Made by a program: the position numbers and the translations under genes. 64,000 nt of DNA from Methanolobus chelungpuianus (GTDB lineage Archaea; Halobacteriota; Methanosarcinia; Methanosarcinales; Methanosarcinaceae): contig NZ_JTEO01000001.1 in assembly GCF_024500045.1 (NCBI RefSeq), forward strand, positions 62,001 through 126,000, given 5' to 3'. Below the pieces are notes generated by a model that did not search any database, was not told where the DNA came from, and was given only the letters and a program-made list of their open reading frames with translations. Positions 53,764-63,396 of this stretch are shown here, one piece after another (the stretch's first letter is position 1; each line of letters starts with the position of its first letter).

Positions 53764-55380
53764 ATGGATGAAATAAGGATAATCCACACAGGGGATACTC
53801 ATTTAGGTTACCGCCAGTACCACAGTGAAGTGCGCAGGCAGGATTTTCTCGATGCATTTGCAAAGGTCATAGATGATGCTGTTGCAATGAAGGTCGATGC
53901 TGTAATTCATGCGGGCGATCTTTTCGATTCCAGGAACCCGACCCTGGATGACATACTGGAGACAATGAAACTGTTCTCCCGGCTGAAGGATGCACGGATA
54001 CCTTTACTCGCGGTGGTGGGCAATCACGAGAGCAAGCAGAGTACGCAGTGGCTCGATCTCTACGAGAGCATGGGACTTGTCATACGTCTTGGCATCACTC
54101 CTTACACGCTGGGTAATGTGGCTGTATATGGGATAGACCACGTCCCCAAGTCTCGCATTCCTATGTTTGACTATTCTGTATTCCATTCTGATAATACTAT
54201 GAATAATGCTGCTTCTGCCGAGCACAGGCTGCTTGTCATGCACCAGATGATGAAGCCCTTTGCTTTCGGGGAATGGGATGTGCAGGAAGTCCTGAACTCT
54301 CTTCCGTTCAAAGTCGATGCCGTGCTTCTTGGCGATAACCATAAGCATGAGATAATCCTCCTGAGTGAGACCTGGGTGACATATTGCGGCAGTACGGAGC
54401 GCAACGGCATCTCCGAGCTTGAGCCCCGCTCCTATAATATCGTCACAGCAGGCAGTGAGGGTATCGAGATAAGTAAAAGGATGATACCTACCAGGGATTT
54501 TGTGTTCATACCTGTCAGCCTCAGCAAGGGATCTGAAGCTTACGAGGAAATATTCTCCGCCATCAAGGAGCGTGATGTGGAGGATAAGGTAGTGTTCGTG
54601 AATATCTCTGGGGATCCTGAAATAAAGGTGAAGTTCAGTGAGATAGAGGAATTCCTGCTCTCACGCAAGGCCCTGGTACCTGGCATAAGGGACCTGAGGA
54701 CAGGCGATATTTCCGTAGAAGACCCTTCGTTATCTTTCTGTTTTACGGACCCCGATGAGGCTGTCAAAAAGGAGCTAAGGGGGATGCACCTGACCCGGGG
54801 TGGCCTGATGCTGGATGAGATAATCCGGGACCCTGTGGTGGTAAAGAGCAGGGTAGACACTGAAGTGGAAGACCGGCTTGGCGAACTGCTCGAGGGGATG
54901 GATTTCACGGACAAGGTGGATGTCCCTAAAAGGCCGGCACTGCAGGAGGATGGGTATGAGGAAGCCCTGACCCCCGGATCCCCGGAAGAAACTGCGGCTG
55001 CTGCAGAAGGGATCATCGAACCTGTCAGGGCAGATGACCTTTATGCGGTGCCAGTCAGGGAACAACAAGAACCGGCACCGGAAGCTGCAGCAGGGGTTAC
55101 AGGGAATGAAGCTGAAAGGCAGTTCCCGGATGCAAGTGGATCTGCAGGCGTCAAAGGGGCGGCTTCAGAGCACGCGGCCCCAACAGGCAGCCAGCAGCAG
55201 CTGACCCTTATCGGGAACAATAACCAGGACTATCCGGCCAGGGAGAGTGACATTCCGGAAAGTGATCCCCTCAAGAGTACCCCGGAGCCTGTTCCGGAAA
55301 AAGGACCGGAGATGCCTGAAGATAAGAAACATAAGACCGCCTCCGGACCACGGCAGTATAACCTTGGTGACTACCTATGA
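53764..55380 (+). CDS. mre11: DNA double-strand break repair nuclease Mre11
   Basis: A 538-residue nuclease subunit that trims DNA ends with Rad50. The metallophosphoesterase core is clear: IRIIHTGDTHLGYRQYHS, AVIHAGDLFDSRNPTLDD, LLAVVGNHES and LLGDNHKHE. From about residue 395 on the C-terminal tail is acidic, Pro/Glu/Ala-rich and probably disordered, ending DGDYL-like (NLGDYL), a likely Rad50-binding end. The ATG at 53764 fits the family; an in-frame ATG at 53713 is an alternative, and the frame upstream overlaps gene F'. Stop overlaps the rad50 start (ATGA). Confidence 0.94.
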   Translation: MDEIRIIHTGDTHLGYRQYHSEVRRQDFLDAFAKVIDDAVAMKVDAVIHAGDLFDSRNPTLDDILETMKLFSRLKDARIPLLAVVGNHESKQSTQWLDLYESMGLVIRLGITPYTLGNVAVYGIDHVPKSRIPMFDYSVFHSDNTMNNAASAEHRLLVMHQMMKPFAFGEWDVQEVLNSLPFKVDAVLLGDNHKHEIILLSETWVTYCGSTERNGISELEPRSYNIVTAGSEGIEISKRMIPTRDFVFIPVSLSKGSEAYEEIFSAIKERDVEDKVVFVNISGDPEIKVKFSEIEEFLLSRKALVPGIRDLRTGDISVEDPSLSFCFTDPDEAVKKELRGMHLTRGGLMLDEIIRDPVVVKSRVDTEVEDRLGELLEGMDFTDKVDVPKRPALQEDGYEEALTPGSPEETAAAAEGIIEPVRADDLYAVPVREQQEPAPEAAAGVTGNEAERQFPDASGSAGVKGAASEHAAPTGSQQQLTLIGNNNQDYPARESDIPESDPLKSTPEPVPEKGPEMPEDKKHKTASGPRQYNLGDYL

Positions 55381-58037
55381 GGATAAAACGACTGAAGATA
55401 GAGAATATCAGGAGCTATAAGGAGCTTGATCTCTCCTTCCAGGACGGCGTTACTGTAGTCTCCGGGGTCAATGGGAGTGGTAAGTCCAGCCTCCTGGAGG
55501 CCTGCTTTACCTGCCTTTTCGGAAGCAAGACGCTGGACAAGGACTTTGTAATATCGGATATCATCCGCAAAGGCGCTACAAAAGCTTCCATTACTCTTGA
55601 GTTCGAGCAGAACGGCCATGACTATTCAGTGGAGCAGTTCTTCAGGAACGATCCCGAGAAAGGGCGCGCTTCAAACACCGGTGCTATTCTCAGGAGGGAC
55701 TCGGAGATCCTTTTCGACCAGCCTACCCGCACCTATGATGCTATCCGCTCCCTGCTCAGCATGGACGAAGAAGCGTACAGGAACTGCGTTTACATCAGAC
55801 AGGGTGAGATCGACGTACTGATAAACTCCAAGCCGAAGGACAGGCAGAAGATGATAGATGACCTGCTGCAGCTTGGAAAACTGGAGGAGTACAGGGAGAG
55901 GGCGTCAAGTGCACGCATAGGGGTCGGGCGCCACCAGAAAGATACTGAGCGCCGTATCAGGGAGGTGGATGCAGCTGTCAGGGCCATAGAGGATTCAAAC
56001 CCTGCAGAGAGGCTTGCAGAGTTGCGGACCCTTTCCGGGAACCTCGAGAGGGAGATATTCTCGCTCAATGAGAAGAGAGATCGTGCGCTCTCATTGAAGG
56101 AGGAGACCTTAAAGAAGATAGCGGAGTTCAGGGAACTGGCAGCAAGGAAAACTTCTGTCCAGTCCCAGGTAAAGGAACTTGCCGAGAAGAAGGATCGCGC
56201 CTACCTGCAGATAGGGTCTGCTGAGAAGAGTATTATCTCCGCAAGGAACGCCCGGGAAGGGATACTGGACAGGATACGGGAAACACGTTCAGGTCATGGC
56301 TTTGAAGATGGTGATCTGGAGGTCATCCTCTCGGGTATAGAGTCCGGCGAGCGCTCTCTGAGGGACCGCATGAGCGGTATCAGCAAGAACAGGGCAGTCC
56401 TTGAGAAGGAACAGTCCAATCTTGCCGAATCCCTGGCAGAGAACAGGAAGCAGCTTGGAGAACTTGAGAGGTCGGTCTCACAGGGAAAGGAAAAATTAGC
56501 AGGCCTGCAGTCAGAAGCAGAGGCAGCACGCGCCAGGATCGTGCAGCTTGAAGAGAAGAGATCCTCTGTTATAGCAAATCTTGAGCCCCTGGGATTGACA
56601 GTGGAAAAACTGGATAATATTGAGGAGATCTTCGACCTTGTCACAGACCAGCAAAAGAATCTCCACGGCAAGGAGAAAGAGCTCACGGTAAAGCTGTCTG
56701 AGATACAGGAGCGTATGAAAAGGTCCGGGGATCTCCTGAGCAAAGGCAAGTGTCCCACATGCATGCAGGACCTTAAAGGCTCATGCATTGAAGAATCCAC
56801 AGCTGCGGATTCACAAAAAGCAAAAGAGCTTCAGGCAGAGATGGCTGCACTGAAGAAGAAGCAGGAAAGCCTGGACTCCAAGCTGGGCCGTGTCAGGGAG
56901 GCCCGAACCTACCGGAACGATATGGAAACAGCCGGCAGGGAGATCAAATCTCTGGAAGACACTATTAAAGGTCTTGAGAAAGTGGGCACAGAATACAGGT
57001 CCATGATAGCTGACTACGATAAGAGGAAAGAGGATCTGTCTTCCCGAAGGTCTCTTATTGAGGAATCCTCCGGGGGACTACAGGGCCGTATACAGGTGCT
57101 TAAGCAGGAACTTGAGGCAAGTGAAAAAGAGCATGCTACGTCAATGAAACTCATCGAGGCTGCCCGCAAGGTTCGTATGGACCTTCTGGAAAGCGACAGG
57201 ATAAGAGCTGACATCTCCCAGACGGAGGAGAGGATCTCCGGCCTGAGGGAAATGATCTCTATCTTTGATTCCCAGATAGCTGAGAAGCAGGAGTCACTCA
57301 GGGAGATCGATTCCAGGAGCGGGGGTTTCGATATCGATAAGCTCCAGTCCCTCCTGAGGGACTACGAAGAAGCGTTCGGGGTCATAAGCTCTGAGATCGA
57401 AAGGCTGCACAAGGAAAGGGAAAGCGTGTCAAAGCAAGCCGGGATGCTTGAAAATGAGCTCAGGCGGCTTGAGGAACAAAAGGCGACCCTTGGCCGGCTG
57501 AACAACAGGGTGGAATATCTGAATGCCATCTATGCAGATGCCGAGGAGCTCGAGGCGATGTACATGCGCATCCGTTCCCAGTTACGTTCCAATAACATAG
57601 GGGCCCTGGATACTTTCATCAATGAGATATTCGCATTCATGTACACTAACAATGCCTACTCGCATGTCAGGCTTGATGCGGATTATAATCTGACGGTCTT
57701 CGAGAAGGACGGGACCTCCCTTGAGCCCCGGCTTCTCAGCGGAGGAGAGAGGGCCCTGTTCAATCTGGTACTGAGATGTGCAATTTATCGCCTGCTCTCC
57801 CTGGGTGTTGCAGGCAGGCAGGCGGGGCTTCCCCCGCTTATCATGGACGAGCCTACGGTTTTCCTTGACAGGGGGCATGTGAACCAGCTCATCAAGCTGA
57901 TAGACATGATGCGCGATATAGGCGTTGGACAGATCCTTGTGGTCTCACATGATGAATCTCTGATAGACTCCGCAGATCATGTTTTCACTGTAGAGAAGGA
58001 CCCGGTGACTAACAGCTCGTCAATCACAGCAAAATAA
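55377..58037 (+). CDS. rad50: DNA double-strand break repair ATPase Rad50
   Basis: An 886-residue SMC-like ATPase. Walker A GVNGSGKS at 30-37, long coiled coils on either side of the zinc hook CPTC (459-462), which dimerises two molecules, then signature LSGGERALFNLVLRCAIYRLL and Walker B LIMDEPTVFLD, with switch His in VVSHDESL. It shares a four-base overlap with mre11, as in most archaea. Full length. The nurA and herA genes often found with it are not in the window. Confidence 0.96.
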   Translation: MRIKRLKIENIRSYKELDLSFQDGVTVVSGVNGSGKSSLLEACFTCLFGSKTLDKDFVISDIIRKGATKASITLEFEQNGHDYSVEQFFRNDPEKGRASNTGAILRRDSEILFDQPTRTYDAIRSLLSMDEEAYRNCVYIRQGEIDVLINSKPKDRQKMIDDLLQLGKLEEYRERASSARIGVGRHQKDTERRIREVDAAVRAIEDSNPAERLAELRTLSGNLEREIFSLNEKRDRALSLKEETLKKIAEFRELAARKTSVQSQVKELAEKKDRAYLQIGSAEKSIISARNAREGILDRIRETRSGHGFEDGDLEVILSGIESGERSLRDRMSGISKNRAVLEKEQSNLAESLAENRKQLGELERSVSQGKEKLAGLQSEAEAARARIVQLEEKRSSVIANLEPLGLTVEKLDNIEEIFDLVTDQQKNLHGKEKELTVKLSEIQERMKRSGDLLSKGKCPTCMQDLKGSCIEESTAADSQKAKELQAEMAALKKKQESLDSKLGRVREARTYRNDMETAGREIKSLEDTIKGLEKVGTEYRSMIADYDKRKEDLSSRRSLIEESSGGLQGRIQVLKQELEASEKEHATSMKLIEAARKVRMDLLESDRIRADISQTEERISGLREMISIFDSQIAEKQESLREIDSRSGGFDIDKLQSLLRDYEEAFGVISSEIERLHKERESVSKQAGMLENELRRLEEQKATLGRLNNRVEYLNAIYADAEELEAMYMRIRSQLRSNNIGALDTFINEIFAFMYTNNAYSHVRLDADYNLTVFEKDGTSLEPRLLSGGERALFNLVLRCAIYRLLSLGVAGRQAGLPPLIMDEPTVFLDRGHVNQLIKLIDMMRDIGVGQILVVSHDESLIDSADHVFTVEKDPVTNSSSITAK

Positions 58038-58171
58038 TTTGAGTGATAAGGAAAGGCTTATTAACCATCTATATTAAAAAAGCAACCATAAGTTATATTA
58101 TACTATTGTCCATATAATATATCAGTATTTTTGAAACACCTGAGGGACCGAATGGATCTGCGAGGCTTTGC

Positions 58172-58993
58172 ATGAATGAGAACAGAGACTTTATCATTGA
58201 GCGGCTTGAACGCCAGTTGAAGGAAAAGGAAGCGGAACTCGAGGACATCAAGAGCACATTGCGTGATTCTATCCTCCGGGAGATACGCAGTGACCTTAAG
58301 AGTGATTTCGATATCAATAACCGCATTGTCAGCCTTGAGCACAAGATCCAGGCGCTGACCAGTAACCTCAACGGCGTAATGGATGAACTGCTCGACCAGA
58401 AGTCAATGATCCGGTCCCTGAGTGAGCTCTCGATGCCCAGGCAGAGGAAAGAAGAGGTCAAGTCACCAGCGCCCGTGGAGAAGATCGTGGAGAGGCCAGC
58501 AGAGAAAATTGCCGATCGTACGGAACCGAAGCTATACAGGCCTGAACCGGAGCCGGTAGCGGCTCCCCCAAGGGTAAGCCCTCCTCCAAGTGCTCCTATA
58601 ATCACAGCACCGACAAGACAGTTCGTTCCTCCCCAGCCCGCAGTTCCGGCTAACAGGGCCAATGTCTCGGTCCGGTCAACAGAGCAGGCCCGGAACGATT
58701 CCCGTAATGCTGCTGCAAGGCCGGGAAATGTACGCCTGAATATCAGGGAAGTGGCTCCCCAGGCTGAACCCCTGCCTCCTCAAAGGCCGGAGCCCCATTC
58801 AGAGTACATAGTCGCAGAGACTGATGATGAGCGGCAGCTCCGCAAGACCCGTGCTCCACAGCGTAATTCATGTGACTATATAGTTGCTGAGGATGAGAAT
58901 GCTGCAAAGCGCAGGCAGGCTGAGACGGAATACGAAACTGTCGAATCACGTGACAACGAAGATGCAGTGGTAACCATTACCCGCAGGAAATAG
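58172..58993 (+). CDS. Coiled-coil protein with C-terminal YIVAE repeats, unknown
   Basis: A 273-residue soluble protein. Residues about 5-85 form a coiled coil (ERLERQLKEKEAELEDIKST, SLEHKIQALTSNLNGVMDEL), 90-200 are Pro/Arg/Glu-rich and probably disordered, and the C-terminus carries two clear repeats, EYIVAETDD and DYIVAEDEN, with a weaker third, EYETVESRD. I recognise no family. GAGG precedes the ATG. It stands 134 bases after rad50 and 25 bases before smc on the same strand, so it may work with SMC; that is inference from position. Confidence 0.7.
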   Translation: MNENRDFIIERLERQLKEKEAELEDIKSTLRDSILREIRSDLKSDFDINNRIVSLEHKIQALTSNLNGVMDELLDQKSMIRSLSELSMPRQRKEEVKSPAPVEKIVERPAEKIADRTEPKLYRPEPEPVAAPPRVSPPPSAPIITAPTRQFVPPQPAVPANRANVSVRSTEQARNDSRNAAARPGNVRLNIREVAPQAEPLPPQRPEPHSEYIVAETDDERQLRKTRAPQRNSCDYIVAEDENAAKRRQAETEYETVESRDNEDAVVTITRRK

Positions 58994-59018
58994 TCCTTTG
59001 TAAAGAAAGGGGAATCAC

Positions 59019-62000
59019 GTGCATATTAAGGAAATTGAGTTCATAAACTTCAAGTCCTTCGGAAAAAAGGTCAGGATCCCTTTCTACGAAGGTTTTACCA
59101 CCATATCAGGGCCAAACGGCAGTGGTAAATCCAATATAATAGATGGCATCCTCTTTGTGCTGGGACTCTCAAGCTCACGCACAATGAGGGCCGAGAAGCT
59201 GACGGATCTTATATACAACGGCGACAGTGCAAAAAAACCGGATTTTGCCCAGGTCACTATCAAGTTCGATAATTCTGACCATAAGATGCCTGTGGCAAGT
59301 GATGAGATCTCTATCACTAGGAAGATACGCGAGACAGATACGGGCTACTATAGCTATTTCTATTTTAACGGCAAGGCTGTGAGCCTCACAGATATCCATA
59401 CCCAGCTGGCAAAGGCCGGGGTTACTCCCGAAGGCTACAATGTCGTGATGCAGGGTGACGTCACCCGTATTATCAATATGACGCCGGTGGAAAGGCGCAA
59501 GGTCATTGATGAGATCGCGGGTGTTGCTGAGTTCGACAGCAAGAAGGAAAGGGCCCTGAACGAGCTTGAGATCGTGCGTGAAAGGGTTGAGCGTGTTGAT
59601 ATCATCATAGAGGAGGTCGGCCAGCAGCTTGGTAAGCTCAAGGAGGAGCGCGATCAGGCACTCAAATACCAGTCCCTCAAGGCAGAGAAGATGAAGTTCG
59701 AAGGTTTCGTTCTCCTTGCCAAGCTCAAGGATGCAAGAACTGAGCTTAGTTCGGTCACTGCTGATATCGAAGCCAAGGAAGGCGTGCTTGAAAATCTATC
59801 CGCTGCGCTTGCAGAGAGGCAAAGCAAGGTGGAAGAGCTTGAAAAAGCCCTGGACGAGCTGACCTCCTCCATCCAGAAGACAGGTGAGGACGAGCAGATC
59901 CAGATTAAGAAGGAGATCGAAGGGATAAGGGGAGAGATGTCCCGCTGCAGGGACAGCATCGAGCTTGCAGACAACGAAGTGGAGGACATCGAAGCCAGGC
60001 GAAGGAAGACCTTTGTGGAGATCGATGAGCTCAAAGGCAAGCTTCAGACGCTGGACTCTAAGATATCAGAGGAATCCGAACGTAAGGACACTATCCAGGC
60101 CGAGATGTCCGAGCGCAGGACCCAGCGGATGATACTCCAGAGCAAGATCGCGGATGTGGATGCCAAGTTCGCACAGACACGGGATGAGATCTCCACTCTA
60201 AGATCGCAGCTGGAAACAGCGAAAAACGGGAAGAACGAGCTGATGCGCAGTGAGGACCGCCTGCTGGACTCCCTCAGAAGGAAATCCGCTGAAGTGCGTG
60301 ATATCGAAAGTGAGATCGAGGACGCAAGATCGAAATCGCAGTCCTCCGAAAGTGACACCCTTTCGGTACAGTATGATATTGACAAGCTCAACGAGAAGAT
60401 CGACTCCCTCACGAGGGACATTGACGATCTTGAGCGCAACCGCGCCCAGATACAGTCCGTGATAAAGGACCTTGAGGCCGAGCTGCGCAACTACGAGAAG
60501 GACTACGCCCGCATCGAGGTGCGTGTCAGGGGTGCCGAAGACCATAGCAGCTACTCAAAGGCTGTTGAGATGGTGATGAATGAGAAGAAGCACCATGGAC
60601 TTCCGGGGATATATGGCACCATCGCAGAGCTTGGAAGCGTGGACCAGAAGTACTCCGCCGCCCTTGAGATAGCCGCAGGCGGCAAGATGCAGGCCGTGGT
60701 CGTTGAGAACGATGAGGACGCTGCAAGAGCCATTGATTATCTCAAGCAGAGGCAGGGCGGCAGGGCAACATTCCTTCCCCTGAACAAGATGGAGCAGCGC
60801 AGGCCCTATAAGGACCTCTCCGACAGGCAGGGTGTTGTTGGTTATGCCATAGATCTCATTGATTTTGACCCTAAGTTCGAGTCTGCCTTCTGGTACGTTT
60901 TCAGGGACACTCTGATCGTCGACACACTGACCAATGCCCGCCGCCTGATGGGTGGCCTGAGGATGGTGACCCTGGAAGGCGACATGGTGGAGAAGAGCGG
61001 CGCAATGGTTGGAGGCTCCAAGCAGCAGCGCTCCGGTCTTTCGTTCGCGGCTTCTGAGAAGGATAAGCTTGTGAAACTTGCCGAGAAGATAACTGAGTTC
61101 GATTCAAGGCGCAGTACTGCTATCAAGAAACTGGACCAGATCGAAGGGCACATCTCCCAGGTCAACCGTGAGATCAACGAACATGACAAGGAGATATCCA
61201 AGAAGGAGATGCACATCGAAGAGATAGCAGGAAGGGGTGAGCGCCTCACCCAGCTTATCGAATCCAAGAATGCCGAACTTGCGGCTATTGAAGAATCCCG
61301 TAAGCAGCTCAGGGAGGAAATGGAAAGGATAGTCTCTGACAAGGAGGAGAAGGGCCTGGCTGTGGAATCACTGGAAAGGGATATCGCCGTGCTTGAAGAA
61401 AAGCTTGCCGGCTCCCAGGTTCCTGAACTTAACCGCCAGGCAGAGCAGCTGGATGAGGAGATCAGGCGCCTTGACAACAGGGTACGTGATATTGAATCCG
61501 ATATAAATGCGCTTAAACTCGACAGGGACTATTCCAACTCCAAAATGGAAGAGAACAGGGAGCTTATCAGGACAATGGAGGAGAAGAAATCCTCCCATAA
61601 GCAGCGTGTAAAGGAGCTTAAGGACCAGATAGAGGAGCTCGAGAAGTCCCTACTTGAGAAAAAGCAGCGTGAAGAAGAGCTTGCCGGAAAGCTGAAGGAA
61701 CTGCAGCAGCAGCGTGCCAACCTCCACGAGGAGCACATAGCTGCTAGGAAGCAGCTGGATGCGACCAGGTCCAAATATGATGAGGCCCAGCGTCACAAAA
61801 TGGCACTGGAAGCCACGAAAATTGCCCTGGATGAGCAGGTGGGCGAGCTGGGTGAGGAGCTGCAGAGGCGTGGTATCGAGGATACCGATGAAGTTCCCAA
61901 TTACGAGACCGTGCGTACAAGGATAGCTTCCATAGAAAAGGCCATGGAGAGGCTTGAGCCGGTCAACATGAGGGCCATTGACGAGTACGATGAGGTGGAA

Positions 62001-62543
62001 CTGCGGCTCAACGAGCTTGTCACAAGGCGTGACACCCTTTCCCGGGAAAGGGAGCAGATACTTGAAAGGATCCAGCAGTATGAGCAGCTTAAGAAAGATA
62101 CTTTCATGACGACATTCCACGGGATCAACGGACCTTTCAAGGAGATATTCAACGAGCTTTCCGATGGTTCAGGGGAGCTTGTCCTTGATAGTTACGATGA
62201 CCCCTTCTCCGGCGGGCTCACTCTGAAGGCGCAACCCCGGGAGAAGACCCTGCAGCGCCTGGAGGCTATGTCCGGAGGAGAAAAGAGTCTCACTGCCCTG
62301 GCATTCGTGTTCGCTATCCAGCAGTACCGTCCTGCCCCGTTCTATGCATTCGATGAAATAGACATGTTCCTTGACGGTTCCAATGCAGGAAAAGTTGCCC
62401 AGCGTGTCAAAAAGGCCGTGGAAAATGCCCAATTCATTGTGGTCTCCCTGAGGAAACCCATGATAGAGGCTGCCGAAAGGACAATAGGAGTGGCCATGCA
62501 GGAAAACAATATTACAAGCATCACAGGGGTGAAATTGCGTTGA
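59019..62543 (+). CDS. smc: Chromosome segregation protein SMC
   Basis: A 1,174-residue condensin core. Walker A GPNGSGKS at 31-38; coiled coil from about 170 to 500; hinge about 510-660 (KKHHGLPGIYGTIAELGSVD, GGSKQQRSGL at its end); returning coiled coil; signature MSGGEKSLTALAFVFAIQ and Walker B FYAFDEIDMFLDGSN. GTG start at 59019 with AGGGGA before it. Its last codons overlap the scpA TTG start by four bases. With ScpA and ScpB it compacts and segregates chromosomes. Full length. Confidence 0.97.
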   Translation: MHIKEIEFINFKSFGKKVRIPFYEGFTTISGPNGSGKSNIIDGILFVLGLSSSRTMRAEKLTDLIYNGDSAKKPDFAQVTIKFDNSDHKMPVASDEISITRKIRETDTGYYSYFYFNGKAVSLTDIHTQLAKAGVTPEGYNVVMQGDVTRIINMTPVERRKVIDEIAGVAEFDSKKERALNELEIVRERVERVDIIIEEVGQQLGKLKEERDQALKYQSLKAEKMKFEGFVLLAKLKDARTELSSVTADIEAKEGVLENLSAALAERQSKVEELEKALDELTSSIQKTGEDEQIQIKKEIEGIRGEMSRCRDSIELADNEVEDIEARRRKTFVEIDELKGKLQTLDSKISEESERKDTIQAEMSERRTQRMILQSKIADVDAKFAQTRDEISTLRSQLETAKNGKNELMRSEDRLLDSLRRKSAEVRDIESEIEDARSKSQSSESDTLSVQYDIDKLNEKIDSLTRDIDDLERNRAQIQSVIKDLEAELRNYEKDYARIEVRVRGAEDHSSYSKAVEMVMNEKKHHGLPGIYGTIAELGSVDQKYSAALEIAAGGKMQAVVVENDEDAARAIDYLKQRQGGRATFLPLNKMEQRRPYKDLSDRQGVVGYAIDLIDFDPKFESAFWYVFRDTLIVDTLTNARRLMGGLRMVTLEGDMVEKSGAMVGGSKQQRSGLSFAASEKDKLVKLAEKITEFDSRRSTAIKKLDQIEGHISQVNREINEHDKEISKKEMHIEEIAGRGERLTQLIESKNAELAAIEESRKQLREEMERIVSDKEEKGLAVESLERDIAVLEEKLAGSQVPELNRQAEQLDEEIRRLDNRVRDIESDINALKLDRDYSNSKMEENRELIRTMEEKKSSHKQRVKELKDQIEELEKSLLEKKQREEELAGKLKELQQQRANLHEEHIAARKQLDATRSKYDEAQRHKMALEATKIALDEQVGELGEELQRRGIEDTDEVPNYETVRTRIASIEKAMERLEPVNMRAIDEYDEVELRLNELVTRRDTLSREREQILERIQQYEQLKKDTFMTTFHGINGPFKEIFNELSDGSGELVLDSYDDPFSGGLTLKAQPREKTLQRLEAMSGGEKSLTALAFVFAIQQYRPAPFYAFDEIDMFLDGSNAGKVAQRVKKAVENAQFIVVSLRKPMIEAAERTIGVAMQENNITSITGVKLR

Positions 62544-63379
62544 GCGAACTTATTGAGGATATAGATCCGGATATAGGTATCCCTCTGGATACAATTCAGC
62601 CGATGGAGTCTGTCCTGCCGGGATTCATAGACCCTGAATTTATGGAAACTCTCAGGGGACTGGGCGTTGACAGTTCCCGGATAGAGTTCTCGGAGGATGT
62701 GCTCAGCGAGCCTGTGGAGATACTGGTCAATCTTGCTAAGAACGGGGATATCAATCCTTGGGATATCGATATAGTTAATGTGACTGACATATTCCTCGAG
62801 CGTATAGAGCAAATGCAGATGATGGACCTGCGCATCTCGGGCAGGACACTGCTGTATGCCTCTATTCTCCTGAGGATGAAGTCCACAGGTATTATCCAGG
62901 AGGAACAGGAGGACTATGGGTTCGAAGATTTAGGGGATGACCTTGACTTCTATGATGTGGATGATTATCCCGTGCCAAAACTTCCCATCCGCCGCCAGGC
63001 AGCACGCCCGGTAACCCTACAGGAGCTTATACTTGAGCTTCAGAAAGCTGAAAAGGTGGAGACCCGAAGGAAAGACCGCAGCATCCGCAGGAGACTTGAG
63101 GAACGCTCTGCCGTAACCACTGATGAGGTGCTGGGTATCGCCCACGAAGAGGACATCCTGGGACGTGTCAAAAGCCTCGGGGAGAAGCTCAGACATGAGC
63201 TTGAGAGCCAGGAGTTCGTGAAGCTCTCCGATCTCCTGGGCGAGGACCGATCCGAGAACATAATGACCTATGTGTCCCTGCTTTTTCTTGCAACCGAGAA
63301 GAAGATATGGCTTACGCAGAGGGAACTCTTTGGCGAGCTGTACGTGTATCCTTTCAGTGGAGGCACTGAGGCAGTATAA
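62540..63379 (+). CDS. scpA: Segregation and condensation protein A
   Basis: A 279-residue kleisin that bridges the SMC heads. The SMC-binding N-terminal part reads VEILVNLAKNGDINPWDIDIVNVTDIFLERIEQM and RTLLYASILLRMKS, typical of ScpA; the C-terminal winged helix is near YVSLLFLATEKKIWLTQRELFGELYV. The first 55 residues, before the kleisin core, are acidic and extra. Start is TTG at 62540 overlapping the smc stop (TTGA), with AGGGGTG upstream. scpB follows after 17 bases. Confidence 0.92.
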   Translation: MSELIEDIDPDIGIPLDTIQPMESVLPGFIDPEFMETLRGLGVDSSRIEFSEDVLSEPVEILVNLAKNGDINPWDIDIVNVTDIFLERIEQMQMMDLRISGRTLLYASILLRMKSTGIIQEEQEDYGFEDLGDDLDFYDVDDYPVPKLPIRRQAARPVTLQELILELQKAEKVETRRKDRSIRRRLEERSAVTTDEVLGIAHEEDILGRVKSLGEKLRHELESQEFVKLSDLLGEDRSENIMTYVSLLFLATEKKIWLTQRELFGELYVYPFSGGTEAV

Positions 63380-63396
63380 AGAGGTGCACTGCAAGA

